A stretch of DNA of 53,075 nt from NCBI RefSeq assembly GCF_027622945.1, contig NZ_JAPZVQ010000003.1:485463-538537 (forward strand), given 5' to 3'. The DNA is from Glycomyces lechevalierae (GTDB lineage Bacteria > Actinomycetota > Actinomycetes > Mycobacteriales > Micromonosporaceae). Below are positions 15,532 through 25,348 of the stretch, piece after piece. The position numbers were made by a program, and so were the translations under genes. Within the stretch, counting starts at the first letter, position 1. Every line of letters begins with the position of its first letter. Under the pieces are notes generated by a model. The model saw nothing but the letters and a program-made list of their open reading frames with translations. It was not told where the DNA came from and ran no database searches.

Positions 15532-18139
15532 GTCCGAGAAGAGCACCGGGGTCGACGAGGCCCGCCTCGCCGTAGTCGAGGCCAGCAACGCGCTGGGCGA
15601 CTTCCTGCGCGCCCACCCCGAGACCGAGGCCGCCCTCGTCGAGGACGAGGACGCCGGGCTCACCCGGATCCGGGACGCGGGCGCGTTCGAGCTGAACGCG
15701 GCGTGGAAGGCCAACCTGCTGCGGATCGCCGCGCAGGACCTCACCGGGCGCGCGGACCTGCGCGCGACCTCGGCCGCCTTGTCCCGCTTGGCGGACGCGG
15801 TCCTCGCGCGCGGCCTTGAACTGGCGCGCAAAGAGATCCCAGGAGAGACCCGCCTCGCCGTGGTCGCCATGGGCAAGACCGGCGCCGAGGAACTCAACTA
15901 CGTCTCCGATGTGGACGTCGTGTTCGTCGCCGAGGGCGACCTCGACCTCGCCACGCGCCAGGCCGCCCGCATGATCCAGATCGTGGGGCCCGCGACGTGG
16001 CCGGTCGACGCGGGGCTGCGGCCCGAGGGCCGCCACGGCGCGCTCGTGCGCTCGGTCGACTCGTACCTCGCGTACCTCAAGGACTGGGCCCGCACCTGGG
16101 AGTTCCAGGCGCTCTTGAAGGCCCGGCCCGCCGCGGGGGACCTGCAGCTCGGGCTCGACTGGCTCGCGGCCGTGCAGCCGTTCATCTGGGGCGCGGCCGA
16201 CCGGCCCGGCGTCGTGGCCGACATCCGCGACATGCGCCGCAAGGTCGCCGACTCGGTGCCGCGCGCCGAGCGGCGGTTCGAGATCAAGCTCGGCCCGGGC
16301 GGCCTGCGGGACATCGAGTTCGCGGTGCAGCTGCTGCAGCTCGTGCACGGCCGCGGCGACGCGACCCTGCGAGTGCGGTCCACATTGGAAGCGCTTGAAG
16401 TCCTTGTGGCCGCAGGCTTCCTGTCCCGACGCGACGGCGACGAGCTCGCCGACACCTACGTCTTCCTGCGCACGGTCGAGCACCGGCTGCAGCTCCAGCG
16501 GCTGTTGCGCACCCACCGCGTTCCCGAAGGCGGCGAACCGCTCCACCACCTCGCCCGGACGCTCGGGTACAAGACCGACGAGGCGTTCCTCGCGGCGTGG
16601 CGCGCGCACGCGGCCACCGCGCGCCGCCTGCACGAGAAGCTGCTGTACAAGCCGCTGCTCGACGCCGTGACGCGCGTGCCCACGCACGAGCTGCGCATGA
16701 CCGAGTCCGAGGCCGCCTCGCGCCTGGCCGTGCTCGGCTTCGCCGACCCCGCGAGCGCGCTGACGCACATCAGGCGGCTCACGGCCGGCGTCTCCCGCAC
16801 GGCCACAGTGCAGAAGGCCCTGCTGCCGGTCGTGCTCCACGAGCTCGCCGACTCGCCCGAGCCCGACCGCGGGCTCCTCGCGTACCGGCAGGTCTCGGAC
16901 AAGCTCGGCTCGACCCCCTGGTACCTGCGGCTGCTGCGCGACGGCGGCCCGGCGGCGGTGCGCCTCGCGCGCCTCCTCGGCACGTCCCGGTACTTCACGA
17001 GCCTGCTGCTGCATGTGCCGCAGTCGCTCCGGTACCTCTCGGACAACGCCGACCTGACGCCGCGCTCGCGCGCCGAACTCGCGATGGGCATGAGCCAGGC
17101 CGCGGCGCGGCACGCCGAGGCCCTCGCCGCGATCGGCGCGGTGCGCGCGATCCGCCGCCGCGAACTCATCCGGGTTGCCGCTGCGGATCTTCTTGGGCTC
17201 CTTGACGACCAGGCCGTGGGCCTGGCCCTCTCCGATCTCACGGACGCGGTGCTCGAAGCGGCCCTGCACATCGCGTCGCGCGACGTCCCCGAGCCGCCTC
17301 CGATCGCCGTGATCGCCATGGGCCGCTTGGGAGGGCGCGAGACCGGGTTCGGCTCGGACGCGGACGTCGTGTTCGTGAACGCCGCGGAGGACGACGCGGG
17401 TCGCAAGGCCGCCAACCGGATCGTCGAGTCGGTGCGCACGCTTCTCGCGGCGCCGACCGCCGACCCTCCACTCCAGATCGATCTCGATCTGCGGCCCGAG
17501 GGCAAGGGCGGGCCGATCACGCCGAGTTTCGCTGCGTACCAGCGGTATTACGCCGACCGGGCGCGGCTGTGGGAGCGCCAGGCGCTGCTGCGGGCCCGGC
17601 CGGTGGCGGGGGACCCGGAGCTGTGCGAGGCGTGGACGGCGTTCGCGGACAAGGTGCGGTACCGGGCCGGCGGGCTGAGCGAGGCCGAGCGGATCGAGTT
17701 CCGGCGGGTGAAGGCCCGCGTCGACTCGGAGCGGCTGCCGCGCGGCGCGGATCCCAACGGCCACACCAAACTCGGGCGTGGGGGACTGGTCGACATCGAG
17801 TGGACCGCGCAGTTGCTGCAGCTCGAGCACGGCGAGGACGCGACGCTGCACACGACCCGCACGGTGCCCGCGCTGGAGGCCGCGGCGGTGGCCGGGTATC
17901 TGCGCCGCGACGACCTCGCGGCGCTGCGCGAGGCGTGGGAGTTCGTGTCGCGGGTGCGCAACGACATGACGCTGGCGCGCGGCGTCCCGCGCGACGACCT
18001 GCCGCGCTCGGGGCCCGAGCTCGCGGCGCTCGCGCAGACGCTCGGCTTCGGCGAGGACACCGAGCGGTTCCTCAACCACTACCGCAAACTCACGAGGCGC
18101 GCTCACGACGCGGCGCAGCGGATCGTCTACGAGAGCTGA
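15524..18139 (+). CDS. glnE: Bifunctional glutamine synthetase adenylyltransferase/deadenylase
   Basis: An 871-aa regulator that adds AMP to, and removes it from, glutamine synthetase I in response to nitrogen status. It has two nucleotidyltransferase domains: the N-terminal deadenylase with GAEELNYVSDVDVVF (Asp129/Asp131) and the C-terminal adenylylase with RETGFGSDADVVF (Asp612/Asp614), joined by a helical regulatory region. PGGLRDIEF and RGGLVDIEW mark the ends of the two catalytic domains. It is about 80-120 residues shorter at the N-terminus than mycobacterial GlnE (994 aa): the usual first helices before ALGDFLRAHPE are missing, and the start overlaps the amidotransferase gene. Its GlnA1 target is not in this window. 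Confidence 0.95.
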   Translation: MPESEKSTGVDEARLAVVEASNALGDFLRAHPETEAALVEDEDAGLTRIRDAGAFELNAAWKANLLRIAAQDLTGRADLRATSAALSRLADAVLARGLELARKEIPGETRLAVVAMGKTGAEELNYVSDVDVVFVAEGDLDLATRQAARMIQIVGPATWPVDAGLRPEGRHGALVRSVDSYLAYLKDWARTWEFQALLKARPAAGDLQLGLDWLAAVQPFIWGAADRPGVVADIRDMRRKVADSVPRAERRFEIKLGPGGLRDIEFAVQLLQLVHGRGDATLRVRSTLEALEVLVAAGFLSRRDGDELADTYVFLRTVEHRLQLQRLLRTHRVPEGGEPLHHLARTLGYKTDEAFLAAWRAHAATARRLHEKLLYKPLLDAVTRVPTHELRMTESEAASRLAVLGFADPASALTHIRRLTAGVSRTATVQKALLPVVLHELADSPEPDRGLLAYRQVSDKLGSTPWYLRLLRDGGPAAVRLARLLGTSRYFTSLLLHVPQSLRYLSDNADLTPRSRAELAMGMSQAAARHAEALAAIGAVRAIRRRELIRVAAADLLGLLDDQAVGLALSDLTDAVLEAALHIASRDVPEPPPIAVIAMGRLGGRETGFGSDADVVFVNAAEDDAGRKAANRIVESVRTLLAAPTADPPLQIDLDLRPEGKGGPITPSFAAYQRYYADRARLWERQALLRARPVAGDPELCEAWTAFADKVRYRAGGLSEAERIEFRRVKARVDSERLPRGADPNGHTKLGRGGLVDIEWTAQLLQLEHGEDATLHTTRTVPALEAAAVAGYLRRDDLAALREAWEFVSRVRNDMTLARGVPRDDLPRSGPELAALAQTLGFGEDTERFLNHYRKLTRRAHDAAQRIVYES

Positions 18140-18396
18140 AGTTTCACTCGTTTCGGTGACCTTCGGCCGCCCGGGCTCGATCGGCGGGGTTTCTTGTCGG
18201 CCGGGCGCGCCAAGATGGCGGCGGCGCGCTGTTCTTTCCCCTCTTGTGGCGGGTGGGGGTTTGTGGACGGCTATTCGCCGTAAGTCAAACGAAACGAGAG
18301 CCGCCCCGCGAACCGGGTGCCGGCCGTGCCGACCCAGTCCGGCCCCGCGCATCGGGTGCCGCACTAGACTCTGGTCTGAAGCGAACGGGGGCGCGG

Positions 18397-19365
18397 ATGA
18401 TCGACTACACCGTGGTCGGGCCCGATGGGGCCGAGGACCGGCGCGGCAGTGCCGATGAGCTCCGCGCGGCCGCCGCCGCCGAATCCTCCTTCGTGTGGGT
18501 CGAACTCGACGCGCCGTCCGACCCTGAACTCGTCACCTCAGCCCTCAAAGCGCTGGGCCTCGACCGCTTCACCGTCGACCCCGCGCACACCATCCACCGC
18601 CGCCCGAAGGTCGAGACCGTCGAAGGCGCGATCTTCGTGCTCGTCAAGACCGTCTGGTACATCGAGGCGACTCGGCAGGTCGAGACCGGCGACCTCACCT
18701 TCTACACCGACGGCCGCTCGCTCGTGACCGTGCGCCGCGGCGTCGTGGATCCCGTTCCCGCTGTGCGCCGGCGCCTCGCCGACGACAACGCCTTCCGCGC
18801 CGAGGGCCTGCCCGGCGTCGTCCACGCCCTCTTCGACGCGATCGTCGAGCAGTACGACGGCGCGGTCGAGGACCTCGCCGACGACGTGAACGACCTCGAG
18901 CGCGCGATCTTCTCGGGCGAGCGCGTCGACCGCAACCAGGAGATCTACTTCCTCATCCGCGAGACGCTCGAGTTCCAGAACGCGGTGCACCCGCTCGTGC
19001 CGTTCGCGCGCTCGCTCAAGCGGCGGAACGGCGAAACGGATTTCCTGCGGCACACGGGCTTCGGGTCGGTCGCCGCGCACCTGATCCGGGTGGACGCCGC
19101 GATCGAGATCTGCATGAGCCTGCTGACGACAGTGCTCACGGCCCATCAGGGCCAGATCGGCACCTGGCAGAACGAGGACACGAAGAAGATCTCGGCCTGG
19201 GCGGGAATCGCCATCGCGCCCACGATCATCGCGGGGATCTACGGCATGAACTTCGACCACATGCCCGAACTGCACTGGGCCGTGGGCTACCCGCTCTCGC
19301 TGCTGCTCATGGCCCTGGTCTGCGTCCTGCTGTACCGCGGCTTCCGCCGCAACGGCTGGCTCTGA
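18397..19365 (+). CDS. corA: CorA family magnesium/divalent cation transporter
   Basis: A 322-aa CorA-type channel. A large cytoplasmic N-terminal alpha/beta funnel (1 to about 255) precedes two C-terminal membrane helices; the signature GMN is in GIYGMNFDHMPEL at about residue 285, right after the first helix, and the second helix ends in the basic tail RRNGWL. The protein would be a homopentamer bringing in Mg2+ or, in some members, Co2+ or Ni2+. The ATG at 18397 follows a G-rich site (GGGGGCGCGG); the longer frame from 18244 adds Arg-rich non-coding sequence. The 257 bases upstream hold no gene, only a CTCGTTTCG/CGAAACGAG inverted repeat (18147, 18290) and a TAGACT hexamer at 18365 that could be a -10. 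Confidence 0.93.
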   Translation: MIDYTVVGPDGAEDRRGSADELRAAAAAESSFVWVELDAPSDPELVTSALKALGLDRFTVDPAHTIHRRPKVETVEGAIFVLVKTVWYIEATRQVETGDLTFYTDGRSLVTVRRGVVDPVPAVRRRLADDNAFRAEGLPGVVHALFDAIVEQYDGAVEDLADDVNDLERAIFSGERVDRNQEIYFLIRETLEFQNAVHPLVPFARSLKRRNGETDFLRHTGFGSVAAHLIRVDAAIEICMSLLTTVLTAHQGQIGTWQNEDTKKISAWAGIAIAPTIIAGIYGMNFDHMPELHWAVGYPLSLLLMALVCVLLYRGFRRNGWL

Positions 19366-19581
19366 ATTCCAAGCTTCTGAAAACCGTTGCGGCCCTTGGG
19401 AACGAGTGAGGGGCGGTGCCGTCGCGCCCGTCCCCGACTCGCGAGTCCGCCGCGAAGGTGCCGCCCCTCTGGCCCTGCCTGCCTTCGCCGACCACTGTAG
19501 CGGGGGCGCGCAAAACGAAAGTGTGGAGGCGGTGGTCGCGCTCCGTCGCGAATGAACGCTCCCATTTCCGACCATCTACGC

Positions 19582-19674
19582 CATTGAAATTTTTCAATGC
19601 AAATCCTTGACTTCATTCCGTGTTCCCGTAAAAATAAAGATACCTATCAGTTAAGTCTCTTTACTTTTGGGAGG
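19582..19674 (+). promoter_or_regulatory. Chitinase promoter region with palindrome
   Basis: In the AT-rich space before the chitinase there is a perfect palindrome CATTGAAA-TT-TTTCAATG (19582-19599), then TTGACT (19607-19612), a 16-base spacer and TAAAAA (19629-19634), then GGGAGG (19669-19674) as ribosome site. The palindrome just upstream of the -35 is a likely regulator site; it is not the DasR consensus. The rest of 19366-19581 shows no gene. Confidence 0.6.
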
Positions 19675-19678
19675 AACA

Positions 19679-21136
<1,458 letters not shown>

Positions 21137-21164
21137 TTCCATCTGCACACCAGCCTGACCCGCC

Positions 21165-21193
21165 AGGTCGGCGGGACCCCGGGTCCCGCCGAC
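21165..21193. terminator. Chitinase terminator, bidirectional
   Basis: A perfect 13-bp stem, GGTCGGCGGGACC (21165-21177) with GGTCCCGCCGACC (21181-21193) and a 3-base loop, lies between the chitinase and the convergent DoxX-like gene. Confidence 0.85.
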
Positions 21194-21207
21194 CGCTCTC
21201 TTCGGAA

Positions 21208-21642
21208 CTAAGCGGCGAGCATGAGCCACAGCGTCGCGACGCTCAACGCCAGGAACGCGATCGGCCCGGCGATGTTGTGGAAGACCCGCTCCCGCACGTG
21301 GAGCACCAGCGCCAGCACGAAGAACAACACCAGCCCGACCGCTGCGGCGATCCCCAAGGGCCGCCAGAAGAACCCGGCCGCGAGGCCGCCCGCCGCCGCG
21401 CCCTTGACGAATCCCAGGAACGGCAGCAACGAGTCCGGCACGCCGACCGCGTGCGAGTTCCGCTTCACCCAGTCGGCCTTCATGAAGTTCGCGACCGACT
21501 CGATCGCGTTGGCGGCGATGGTGATCAGGGTGACGACGACAAACGCGATGAACATGAGGCGCGGCTTTCCGACGAGCGCCCGGCGGCCGTTCCGCCGGAT
21601 CCCCACCAGTCTCGGACGCCCCGCGGATCCCGTCCAATACAT
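21208..21642 (-). CDS. DoxX-like membrane protein
   Basis: About 144 aa with four predicted transmembrane helices, typical of DoxX/DoxX-like proteins (FIAFVVVTLITIAANAI...VGVPDSLLPFLGFVKGAAAGG...LLLWLMLAA-type end). The start at 21642 has GGAGG 10 bases upstream; a shorter version from the ATG at 21555 lacks a ribosome site. Family members are poorly understood; some take part in quinone- or thiosulfate-linked redox stress. It is divergent from a LysR regulator with only 19 bases between the start codons, so it is the probable LysR target. Confidence 0.78.
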   Translation of the reverse strand: MYWTGSAGRPRLVGIRRNGRRALVGKPRLMFIAFVVVTLITIAANAIESVANFMKADWVKRNSHAVGVPDSLLPFLGFVKGAAAGGLAAGFFWRPLGIAAAVGLVLFFVLALVLHVRERVFHNIAGPIAFLALSVATLWLMLAA

Positions 21643-21648
21643 GCATCG

Positions 21649-21663
21649 ATAACCTCCGGTTAT
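21649..21663. promoter_or_regulatory. LysR-box palindrome (T-N11-A)
   Basis: ATAACC-TCC-GGTTAT is a perfect 6-3-6 palindrome with the LysR signature T-N11-A (T21650, A21662). It covers the ribosome site of the DoxX-like gene and the start codon of the LysR gene. Its left half, TAACCT (21650-21655), is also placed as a -10 box 6 bases before the LysR ATG. Confidence 0.65.
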
Positions 21664-22555
21664 GGATGTGGACACCAGGCTCCTCCGCTACTTCCAGGCC
21701 GTCGCAGAGGAAGGCAACCTCACCAGGGCCGCCGCGCGCCTCTACATCTCCCAGCCCGCGCTCACGAAGCAGATCCGCCAACTCGAGGACCAACTCGGCG
21801 CGACCCTTTTCGTACGCTCCAAGTCCGGCATGGCCCTCACCGGACCCGGTGCGGCCCTTGCCGAATCGATCGAATCGGTCCTCGACGCCTGGGGCCGGGC
21901 CGAACGCGCCGTGCGCGCCGCCGAGGCCGCGGCGTCCAAAGTGCTCAAAATCGGTTTCCTTGCCAGCGCCGCGAACGAGCGGACCCAGCCGATCATCGCC
22001 GCGTTCCGCGACCGCCGCCCCGACTGGCGCGTCGAGCTTCGCCAGGCGAGCTGGGGCGCGCCGACCGAGGCGCTCGTCTCGGGCGAGGTCGAGGCGGCGT
22101 TCATGCGGCTGCCGTTCCCCGGCCAGGAGGAGTACCGGCTGCTGGAGCTGCTGACCGAGTCGCGCTGCGTGGCGATGGCCGCGAACCATCCACTCGCACA
22201 ACGGGAGACCCTGGCCTTCGCGGACCTCTGGGACGAACCGTTCATCGCGGCCCCGGCCGCGACCGGGGCGTTCCGCGACCACTGGATCGGCGCAGAGTCG
22301 CGCGACGGCCGCCCGGTGAAGGTCGGCGCGGTGACCGAGCACCCGGACGACTGGCTGACCGCGATCGCGAACGGCGACGGCATCGCCCTGGCGCCGGCCT
22401 CGGCCGCCCGCTACTACGCCCGGCCCGACATCGCCTACCGGGACGTCGACGGCGTCGCCCCGAGCACCGTGGCCCTGGCCTGGCCGCGACGGGCGGAACC
22501 CACGCCCGCGCTGGCCGACTTCATCGCCGCGTCGCGCGAGCGGGCCGAGTCGTGA
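21662..22555 (+). CDS. LysR family transcriptional regulator
   Basis: A 297-aa LTTR. The N-terminal winged HTH reads MDVDTRLLRYFQAVAEEGNL then TRAAARLYISQPALTKQIRQ, a textbook LysR HTH (1-60), followed by the linker helix and the periplasmic-binding-like effector domain (about 90-290). The ATG at 21662 has no ribosome site; a TAACCT box 6 bases upstream suggests a leaderless mRNA. A T-N11-A palindrome straddles the start, fitting autoregulation and control of the divergent DoxX-like gene. The inducer is unknown. Confidence 0.93.
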   Translation: MDVDTRLLRYFQAVAEEGNLTRAAARLYISQPALTKQIRQLEDQLGATLFVRSKSGMALTGPGAALAESIESVLDAWGRAERAVRAAEAAASKVLKIGFLASAANERTQPIIAAFRDRRPDWRVELRQASWGAPTEALVSGEVEAAFMRLPFPGQEEYRLLELLTESRCVAMAANHPLAQRETLAFADLWDEPFIAAPAATGAFRDHWIGAESRDGRPVKVGAVTEHPDDWLTAIANGDGIALAPASAARYYARPDIAYRDVDGVAPSTVALAWPRRAEPTPALADFIAASRERAES

Positions 22556-22637
22556 ATGGGGAGTGGGGAAGTCGGCTGCCGAGGTGCCGCGAGCGCGAGC
22601 GGCCGGTGCGGCGTCTGGGGCGCTTGCGCGATCTGCT

Positions 22638-23063
22638 TTAGCGGCCGGCGTCGAAGTTCGCGGCGACGAGTTCGACTTCGAAGGCGTCCTCGTTCTCGAG
22701 GTAGGCGGCGTAGTGGGCGTCGCCGCCGGCGAAAGGGTGGCGGTCGGGGAACATCAGGCGCCAGCCGTGGGCCGTGCCGTCGGCGGCGAGGCGTTCGACC
22801 TCGGCGGGGTCGCCGACGTGGAAGGCCAGGTGGTTGAGGCCGGGTGCGCGGCGGTCGTGGCGGTCGCCGGTCAGGGCGGGGGAGCGTTCGACGACCACAT
22901 AGGTCGGTCCGAGCTTCCAGCTGCGGCCGGCCTCCCAGTCCTGGAAGCGTTCGTACCCGAGCGTTTCGAGCAGCCATCCGAAGGAGCGCACGGCCCGGTC
23001 GAGGTCGGGGACCCACAGCTCGACGTGGTGCAGGAGGCCGCTCGTCGGGCCGGGAGTGTTCAC
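22638..23063 (-). CDS. VOC (glyoxalase-fold) protein
   Basis: About 141 aa from the GTG at 23063. Two beta-alpha-beta-beta-beta modules are visible: LLHHVELWVPDLDRAVRSFGWLL at the start and LNHLAFHVGDPAEVERLAADG in the second half, with a final metal-site Glu in FEVELVAAN. Such proteins include glyoxalases, extradiol dioxygenases and antibiotic-resistance proteins; the ligands His/His/Glu are kept but the substrate is open. The start is chosen because a TAGCGT box (23076-23071) ends 7 bases before it; the longer frame upstream is Arg-rich. The preceding 22556-22637 shows no feature. Confidence 0.84.
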   Translation of the reverse strand: MNTPGPTSGLLHHVELWVPDLDRAVRSFGWLLETLGYERFQDWEAGRSWKLGPTYVVVERSPALTGDRHDRRAPGLNHLAFHVGDPAEVERLAADGTAHGWRLMFPDRHPFAGGDAHYAAYLENEDAFEVELVAANFDAGR

Positions 23064-23160
23064 AGCCGCAACGCTATCGCGCTGCGGCTGGAGGGAACCG
23101 CGGACCGGCCTTCGCCCCCAGCGTGGATCGGTCCGCGGTTCCCGGCTCAATGGGAATCCC

Positions 23161-24480
23161 TTATTTGACGAGCTTCGCGGGCAGGGTCGCCCAGTGCATG
23201 AGGTATTCGAGCGGGCCGCGCTTGAAGAACCGCTTCCAGAGGAGCGCGAACGCGAGCATGACCACGACGAACGCCGCCCACATGCGCCACCCGGTCGGGT
23301 AGCCGGTCTCGTTGAGCGGGTGGTCGATGAGGTACCAGACGGCCGCGATGTGCGCGACGTACGCCGTGAGCGACATCGAGCCGACCGCGATGAGCGGCGC
23401 GAGCCAGAACCGCAGCTTTCCGAAGCGGCCCAGCAGGAACACGAGTCCGGCGATGATCGTGAACGCGACGCCGATGTTCCCGGCCAGTTCGAACGGCATG
23501 TTCGAGTGCGGGCTCGCGGCGACGAGGCTGGTCCAGTCGAAGCCGCCGCTCATGCCCTTGTCGTCGGGCGCGAGCTCCCACAGTGAGGCGTGCTCGGCGT
23601 CGAAGGACTTCCACTCCTCCTTGGTCCAGTTCGCGGAGTCCTGGCCCTCCATCGCCTTCGACCAGGCCTCGTCGAAGGCCTTCCAGCTCGCGTCCTTCGC
23701 GGACGTGTCCGGGCCGGGCAGGAACTTGCCGATGAGCCACGCCCCGCCGTAGCCGAGCAGGGCCAGCGCCGGGCCGATGATCAAGAGCCGCAACTGGATC
23801 GCGAGCTTCGTGAGGTCGAGCTTGCCGATCGCCATGCCCGCGAACATGTACGCCATCCACGCGATGCCCGGGTACGTGCCGTTGATGAGCAGCGCGAACA
23901 GGCCCTCGCCGCTCCACATCGCGAGCGGGTCCTTCGCGTTGAACGCCTCCATCCACGACGTGTCGCTCGTCCAAGCCCACTGGATGACGAGCGGCCCGCC
24001 GATGCCGAAGACCACGGCGAGGATCGCGAGCGTCCGCGTCCGCAACTTGATGAACGGCAGCGCGAGCAGGAAGAACAGGCCGTAGTACGCGAGGATCACC
24101 ACGATCGAGGTGCCCATGGCGACCAGCCACGAGCCGAGCGCGAGCAGCAGCACCGAGCGGATCGCGATGCGCACCACCGCCTGACGCATCGGGCGGCCGG
24201 TCTTCGGGCGGTGCCCGCCCGCGATGAGGACGAGCGAGAGCCCGGCGAGGGTCGCGAACAGCGCGGAGGACCGGCCGTGGGGGATCTCCATGAGGAAGCT
24301 CTTCCACGTGCCCGTCTCCTCGGCCCACGGCCCGACGTGCGAGTAGTACATGCCGAAGACGGCGAGGGCGCGGGCGGCGTCGAGGCCGATGATGCGGCCG
24401 AGCGAGGCGTCCCGCGCGGGCGGCTCCTCGCGCTCCGCCGCCGCGGGCACGCGCGGCTTGAAGTCGATGATGTTGGACAT
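23161..24480 (-). CDS. DUF418/HGSNAT-like membrane acyltransferase family protein
   Basis: A 439-aa polytopic membrane protein with 9-10 predicted helices. The N-terminal block RIIGLDAARALAVFGMYYSHVGP resembles the heparan-alpha-glucosaminide acetyltransferase/DUF1624 group (R-x2-x-D-x-A-R-G-x-A), and the C-terminal third matches DUF418 (GSMSLTAYVAHIAAVWYL and the terminal WKRFFKRGPLEYLMHW). A hydrophilic loop of about 70 residues lies near residues 260-330. Members may transfer acyl groups across the membrane, but no activity has been shown for most. The ATG at 24480 begins MSNIIDFKPR; a longer frame to 24516 adds 12 residues. It is divergent from a two-component system. Confidence 0.82.
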   Translation of the reverse strand: MSNIIDFKPRVPAAAEREEPPARDASLGRIIGLDAARALAVFGMYYSHVGPWAEETGTWKSFLMEIPHGRSSALFATLAGLSLVLIAGGHRPKTGRPMRQAVVRIAIRSVLLLALGSWLVAMGTSIVVILAYYGLFFLLALPFIKLRTRTLAILAVVFGIGGPLVIQWAWTSDTSWMEAFNAKDPLAMWSGEGLFALLINGTYPGIAWMAYMFAGMAIGKLDLTKLAIQLRLLIIGPALALLGYGGAWLIGKFLPGPDTSAKDASWKAFDEAWSKAMEGQDSANWTKEEWKSFDAEHASLWELAPDDKGMSGGFDWTSLVAASPHSNMPFELAGNIGVAFTIIAGLVFLLGRFGKLRFWLAPLIAVGSMSLTAYVAHIAAVWYLIDHPLNETGYPTGWRMWAAFVVVMLAFALLWKRFFKRGPLEYLMHWATLPAKLVK

Positions 24481-24703
24481 GACGCCAGCGTGCGGCGGCC
24501 GGAGGGGAGTTCCCATCCGGCGATGCGCGGGACCCTGCCCGCCGCCGGGGAGGCAACCGATCCGCCGCCCGGCCGGATCGCCCCCGCCGATCGGCGGGTT
24601 TCGGGGGGACCGCGGCCGCCGAAAGGGGCGAACGGTGGCGCAGACGTGCTACCAATCGTCACAGCGCATCAGCGCTCTCGAAGCGCGTCACCGAGGAGGC
24701 CGC

Positions 24704-25348
24704 ATGATCCGGGTACTGGTCGTCGACGACGAGGCCCTCATCCGCACCGGCTTCCAGCACATCCTCAACGCCGCCGGGGACATCGAGGTGGTCGCCGCCG
24801 TCTCGGGCCGCCAGGCCCTCGGCGAGGTCGGGCGGCTCCACCCGGACGTCGTGCTGCTCGACATCCGCATGCCGGACGTGGACGGCCTCACCGTGCTCGA
24901 GCGGATCCGCGCGCTCCCCAGCCCGCCGATCGTCGCCATGCTCACCACGTTCGACACGGACGAGTACGTGGCCGCCGCGCTGCGCATGGGCGCGGCCGGG
25001 TTCCTCCTCAAGGACACCGACCCCGAGCACCTGGCCCTCCAGGTGCGCACGCTCGCGGCGGACGGCGTCGTCCTCTCCCCGAAGGTCACTTCCACTGTGG
25101 TGGACGGCTACCTCGCCGGGCGCGCCCCGGACGGGGGCCTCATCGGGCGCCTGAGCGCCCGCGAGCGCGAGATCCTCGTCCTCCTCGCGGACGGCCTCTC
25201 GAACGGCGAGATCGCCGCCCGGCTCTACCTCGGCGTGGGCACCGTCAAAGACCATGTGAGCGCGATCCTCACGAAGCTCGAGGTCTCCGGCCGCGTCCAG
25301 GCCGCACTCGCGGCCGAGCGCGCCGGGCTGCTGCGGGACCGGCGGTGA
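24704..25348 (+). CDS. NarL/LuxR-type response regulator
   Basis: A 214-aa regulator. The receiver domain (MIRVLVVDDEALIRTGFQHI) has phospho-acceptor Asp53 in VVLLDIRMPDVDG, switch Thr in AMLTTFD and Lys in FLLKD. The C-terminal LuxR HTH reads LSAREREILVLLADGLSNGEI through GTVKDHVSAILTKL. GAGGAGG precedes the ATG by 3-4 bases. The stop overlaps the GTG of the histidine kinase gene (GTGA), so both are translationally coupled. The target genes are unknown; the divergent DUF418 gene is a candidate by position. Confidence 0.94.
   Translation: MIRVLVVDDEALIRTGFQHILNAAGDIEVVAAVSGRQALGEVGRLHPDVVLLDIRMPDVDGLTVLERIRALPSPPIVAMLTTFDTDEYVAAALRMGAAGFLLKDTDPEHLALQVRTLAADGVVLSPKVTSTVVDGYLAGRAPDGGLIGRLSAREREILVLLADGLSNGEIAARLYLGVGTVKDHVSAILTKLEVSGRVQAALAAERAGLLRDRR

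Noticed and set aside
15518..18364. 948-codon minus-strand frame opposite glnE
   Set aside because: It is antisense to a fully recognisable GlnE with both nucleotidyltransferase motifs; Arg/Pro-rich without domains.
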